DNA from: Triticum aestivum
Taxonomy: Eukaryota; Streptophyta; Magnoliopsida; Poales; Poaceae
Reading direction: 5' to 3'
DNA length: 64,000 nt
NCBI RefSeq assembly: GCF_018294505.1
Contig: NC_057809.1
Coordinates: 141,458,979-141,522,978, forward strand
The translations under genes and the position numbers were made by a program. The notes below the pieces were generated by a model. The model had not been told where the DNA came from. It made no database searches and was given only the letters and a program-made list of their open reading frames with translations. This document shows positions 60,384 to 64,000 of the stretch, in pieces. The number at the start of each line of letters is the position of its first letter. Position 1 is the stretch's first letter.

Positions 60384-63341
60384 TTAACTATGTCCTGAAG
60401 TACAAAGCAAGTTAAGATTGCGCCTACAGCCTACAAACTGTGGTTGTGGTAGAGGCTTCGTGAAGATGTCAGCAAGTTGATCCTTTGATGAGATGAACTT
60501 GATACAGAGTAGCTTCTGTGCAACACGTTCCCGAACAAAGTGATAATCCACCTCAATGTGTTTTGTCCTTGCATGAAACACTGGATTAGAAGAAAGATAT
60601 GTAGCACCAATGTTGTCACACCATAGAACTGGAGGACGAGCTTGAGGAACACGCAACTCTCTCAACAGAGACTGTACCCATATGATCTCAGCAGTTGCAT
60701 CAGCAACGGCTTTGTATTCAGCCTCAGTACTGCTGCGAGACACAGTTGCTTGCTTGCGAGCATTCCAGGCGATCAAGTTAGGACCCAAAAATACCGCATA
60801 ACCCCCCGTGGATCGCCTGTCATCCGGACAACCAGCCCAGTCGGCATCAGAGAAGGCCGAGAGCTCATATGACGGTGCAGGCTGAAGATGCAGACCATAG
60901 GCAGCAGTACTACTGACATAGCGCAAAATACGCTTGACGGCTGACCAGTGAGACGTCCTGGGTGCATGCAAAAACTGACAGACACGGTTAACTGCATAGG
61001 AGATATCAGGCCTGGTGATAGTGAGATATTGCAGACCACCAACAATACTGCGATACTCAGTAGCATCATCAGCCGAGAGAGAGTCACCATCAAGAGCAGA
61101 CAACCGATCAGTAGCAGACATCGGAGTGAGAACAGGTTTGCATTTGAGCATTCCAGCACGACGCAACAAGTCCAAGGAGTACTTCTTCTGAGTGAGAGTC
61201 AAACCTGCAGAGGACCGTGAAACCTCAAGACCAAGGAAAAAGTGAAGAGCACCCAAATCCTTGACAGCAAAATCATCACGAAGAGCAACCACAAGACGAT
61301 CAGCTGCAGCAGCCGAAGAACTGACAAGGATGATATCATCAACATAAACCAGGATATACATCGTAACCTCAGGGCGCTGGAGGAGGAACAGTGATGTATC
61401 AGCAGTGGATGGAGTAAACCCAAGAGCCCGAAGAACGGATCCAAGGCGAGCATGCCATGCACGAGGAGCATGTTTCAGTCCATACAGCGCCTTGACCAGA
61501 TGACAGAGATGATGAGGTCGTGTCGGATCAACAAAACCAGGCGGCTGACGCATATAAACTTCCTCCTCCAGAATGCCATGGAGAAAGGCATTCTGTACAT
61601 TAAGCTGACGAAGGAACCATCCACGAGTAATCGCAAGAGACAGTAGTAACCGAATGGTAGTAGGCTTGATAACTGGACTGAACGTGTCTTCATAATCAAG
61701 ACCATACCTCTGTTTGAAGCCCTTGGCGACTAACCGTGCCTTGTAACGCTCAATGGAACCATCAGCATGGCGCTTGACCTTGAAAACCCACTTGGAATCA
61801 ATGATGTTGACGCCAGACTTTGGAGGAACAAGACGCCAAGTATCATTCTGTTGGAGGGCATAAAACTCTTGTTCCATTGCAGCACGCCAATGAGGAATAC
61901 TCAACGCAGCCTGAAAGTGACGAGGCTCTGCATTAGGGTCGCCAGCAGTATGAGCCATGCACGCAGCAAGCCATGCAACCGTGCCATCTGTCCGCTCTTT
62001 CGGGCGAAACACACCAGACTGGCTCCGTGTGCGTGGTCGAAGTGTGACGGCAGAATCTGCCGGAGCCGGAGCTGGAGCAGAATCAGCAGAGGTCGTGGAC
62101 GAGGCCGAAGCCGAGTCCGGCGAGTCAGGCTCCCCGGTGGCCGAGGCAGGCAACGAGGCCGCTGGGCTAGCGACAGCATCGGCCGGCCCAGGGGACGCCC
62201 CCGCCAGTGGCCCAGGCGAGCCACGCAAGGCTGGTGACGCCCGCGAGCCAGGCGAGCCGAGCGAGGGTCCCGCTGGTGTGGACGAGGCTCGCGGGTCGGG
62301 CGAGGTGGCCACTGGCGAAGCCTGCGAGCCGGGCGAGGCGGCTACTGGGGTGGCCGGGTCCTGCGAGTCGGACGAGGCGGGCGAGGCACCCGCCACTGGA
62401 GCTGGCGTGGGTGAGCCAGGCGGGCTGACCACCTCGGGCGACCGGAGAGCGGGTTGGCGGGTGCCGCCCATTATGCATGGCACATGCACGTCCCGACCAG
62501 AAGAATCATCGGCGACCTGTTCATCAAGAAGCTCGAGCCGAGCACCGCGTCCAATACCTGCAGGATGATTAGGAAGCAACGCAGGGGCATATGCAACATC
62601 CACAAACTGATCAGGCGTAGGTGTAGACACAGGCATTGGTGGTGTGGAAGTGGAAGTGGTGAGGTCAGTCGGAAGTGCACGAAAGGGAAACACATTTTCA
62701 TCAAACACAACGTCACGAGAGATGTAGACGCGGTTGGTAGGAACATGTAAGCACTTGTACCCTTTGTGAAGAGAACTGTACCCAAGAAAGACACACTTCT
62801 TAGACCTGAACTCTAGCTTGCGCTTGTTGTATGGACGGAGATGAGGCCAGCAGGCACACCCAAACACCTTGAAGAAAGTGTAGTCCGGAGTCTCATTAAG
62901 CAAGAGCTCAAGCGGAGTTTGCATTTTCAGAAGCCTCGAGGGTAGCCTGTTTATAAGAAAACAAGCTGTAGAGAAAGCATCACTCCAGAACCGAAACGGG
63001 ACGGAGGCATGAGCTAGCAAGGTTAAGCCAGTTTCAACAAGATGATGATGCTTACGCTCAGCAGCACCATTCTGCTGATGTGTGTGAGGGCATGACACGC
63101 GGTGCGAGATCCCAAGCTTATTAAAAAATGAGTTGAGGTTGTGGTATTCACCCCCCCAGTCGGATTGGACATGGATGATTTTGTGCTTAAGAAGACGCTC
63201 AACGTGTGCTTGAAACTGAATGAAGACATCAAACACATCAGACTTTCGCTTAATAAGATATAACCAAGTGAAACGGCTGTAAGCATCAATGAAACTGACA
63301 TAATAATTGTGACCACTAACGGATTCTGGGCATGACCCCAT
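60384..63341 (-). pseudogene. Element J integrase, reverse transcriptase and RNase H (985 codons, near intact)
   Basis: Integrase core: S-F-I-D-A-Y-S-R-F, the catalytic Asp in V-Q-S-D-W-G-G-E-Y, and [10 protein letters not shown] low-complexity Pro/Ala/Ser linker spans about residues 240-460. Reverse transcriptase has W-V-F-K-V-K, R-L-V-A-K-G-F and the Y-V-D-D motif. Motif A reads [10 protein letters not shown], where the catalytic Asp is expected (residue 581, codon 61599-61601). RNase H keeps [12 protein letters not shown] and W-C-D-N. A one-base deletion near 63331-63340 separates it from the upstream frame. Confidence 0.85.
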
Positions 63342-64000
63342 ACATCAGAAAACACAAGCTCAAAAGGATGTTTCACAACACGACTAGACTCTGAAAACGC
63401 AAGCTGACGAGTCTTGCCTTGCTGACAGGCATCACAAATTGTTTCAGCAGTTTTATTGGACACAACTGGTAGATCATGACGATGCAAAATATGTCGAACT
63501 ATGGGAGTCGCCGGGTGACCAAGGCGCGCATGCCAGTGTGTAGGCGACACACGAACACCACTGAACACCTGAGGAGAGGACGACGTGGAAGAGGAGCGCG
63601 GTGCATCAAGTGCATACAGGCCATGGCGAAGACGACCGCTAAGCAGAACGGCCCTCGTGTCCCGATCCTTGATAAAGAAACAAAAGGGGTGAAACTCAGC
63701 AAGGACATTGTTATCACGGGTAAGTTGAGGAATGGACAACAAACTACGTGTAGCAGAAGGAACACGAAGGACATTAGATAGATGCAATGTGCGAAAGTTG
63801 TGTGCAAGGAGAGAAGCCTGACCAACATGAGAGATGCGCATACCTGCTCCACTAGCGGTGTGCACCTGATCATGACCGCGATATGGCTCCTGAGTAGAGA
63901 GCTTACCCATCTCACCGGTGAGGTGGTTGGTAGCTCCAGTGTCCATGTACCATGCAGGATCAACGGAGTATGACGGAGTGCGACCATGATCATGACTCGT
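63342..64000 (-). pseudogene. Element J protease and integrase N-terminus, continuing beyond window
   Basis: The protease active site is W-Y-M-D-T-G-A-T-N-H near 63945. A GAG-pre-integrase zinc-binding segment follows (H-W-H-A-R-L-G-H...C-D-A-C-Q-Q-G-K) and the first integrase Asp in V-F-S-D-V-W-G. The frame then shifts by one base into the 985-codon frame. There are no stops within this part. Gag lies to the right of the window. Confidence 0.8.

Larger units (their letters stand above)
60243..64000 (-). mobile_element. Copia element J, 3' portion
   Basis: It has a 128-bp LTR at 60243-60370 (minus strand TGTTAGACTG...TCTTACA), a polypurine tract, and pol reading leftward. Gag and the other LTR lie beyond the window. 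The left flank CAGTG (60238-60242) is the predicted target duplication. The long intact frame suggests it is the youngest element here. Confidence 0.88.

Overview
The window is intergenic DNA from a large-genome grass, most likely Triticeae (wheat, goatgrass, barley or relative). It is almost entirely nested transposable elements: long gypsy LTRs starting TGATACGTC, a second gypsy family whose LTR starts TGAGGGAGTCC, copia elements, one LINE and one Mutator-like element (MULE). The only host gene I can support is an F-box gene near the right end, and it is broken. No rRNA, tRNA or CRISPR array is visible. Family names were not searched. Elements carry letters here for cross-reference.

Left block (1-31275). 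A minus-strand copia element (I) holds a nested gypsy element C (4388-20263), which holds a minus-strand gypsy element A (about 8413-16717) that has lost its 3' LTR. The copia flank resumes at 20264. A gypsy element D starts at 20614. Its 5' LTR is split by gypsy element E (20958-27748, target duplication CCCCC). D continues to 29691, where part of its interior is inverted, and then abuts a lone LTR, G (29692-31275).

Middle block (31276-36109). A decayed minus-strand MULE transposase gene is interrupted by a clean solo LTR, H (32824-33743, target duplication GAATG).

Right block (36110-64000). A minus-strand LINE (36119-59219) is bounded by a 13-bp target duplication. Its ORF1 is split by gypsy element F (41822-58145, duplication GGCCT), and F is split by gypsy element B (45601-54343, duplication CTCTT). 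Beyond the LINE lies the F-box gene (from 59430), cut at codon 271 by a copia element J with 128-bp LTRs that runs off the window.

How parts fit together: A and B belong to one non-autonomous gypsy family. Each encodes gag and protease on the sense strand. Where reverse transcriptase and integrase would be, each carries an antisense, multi-exon gene with its own TATA box. E carries an extra coiled-coil ORF downstream of integrase, preceded by a GC-rich palindromic module that is also found just upstream of the TATA box in several LTR families here. Nearly all coding regions carry stops or frameshifts, so most of the window is decaying.
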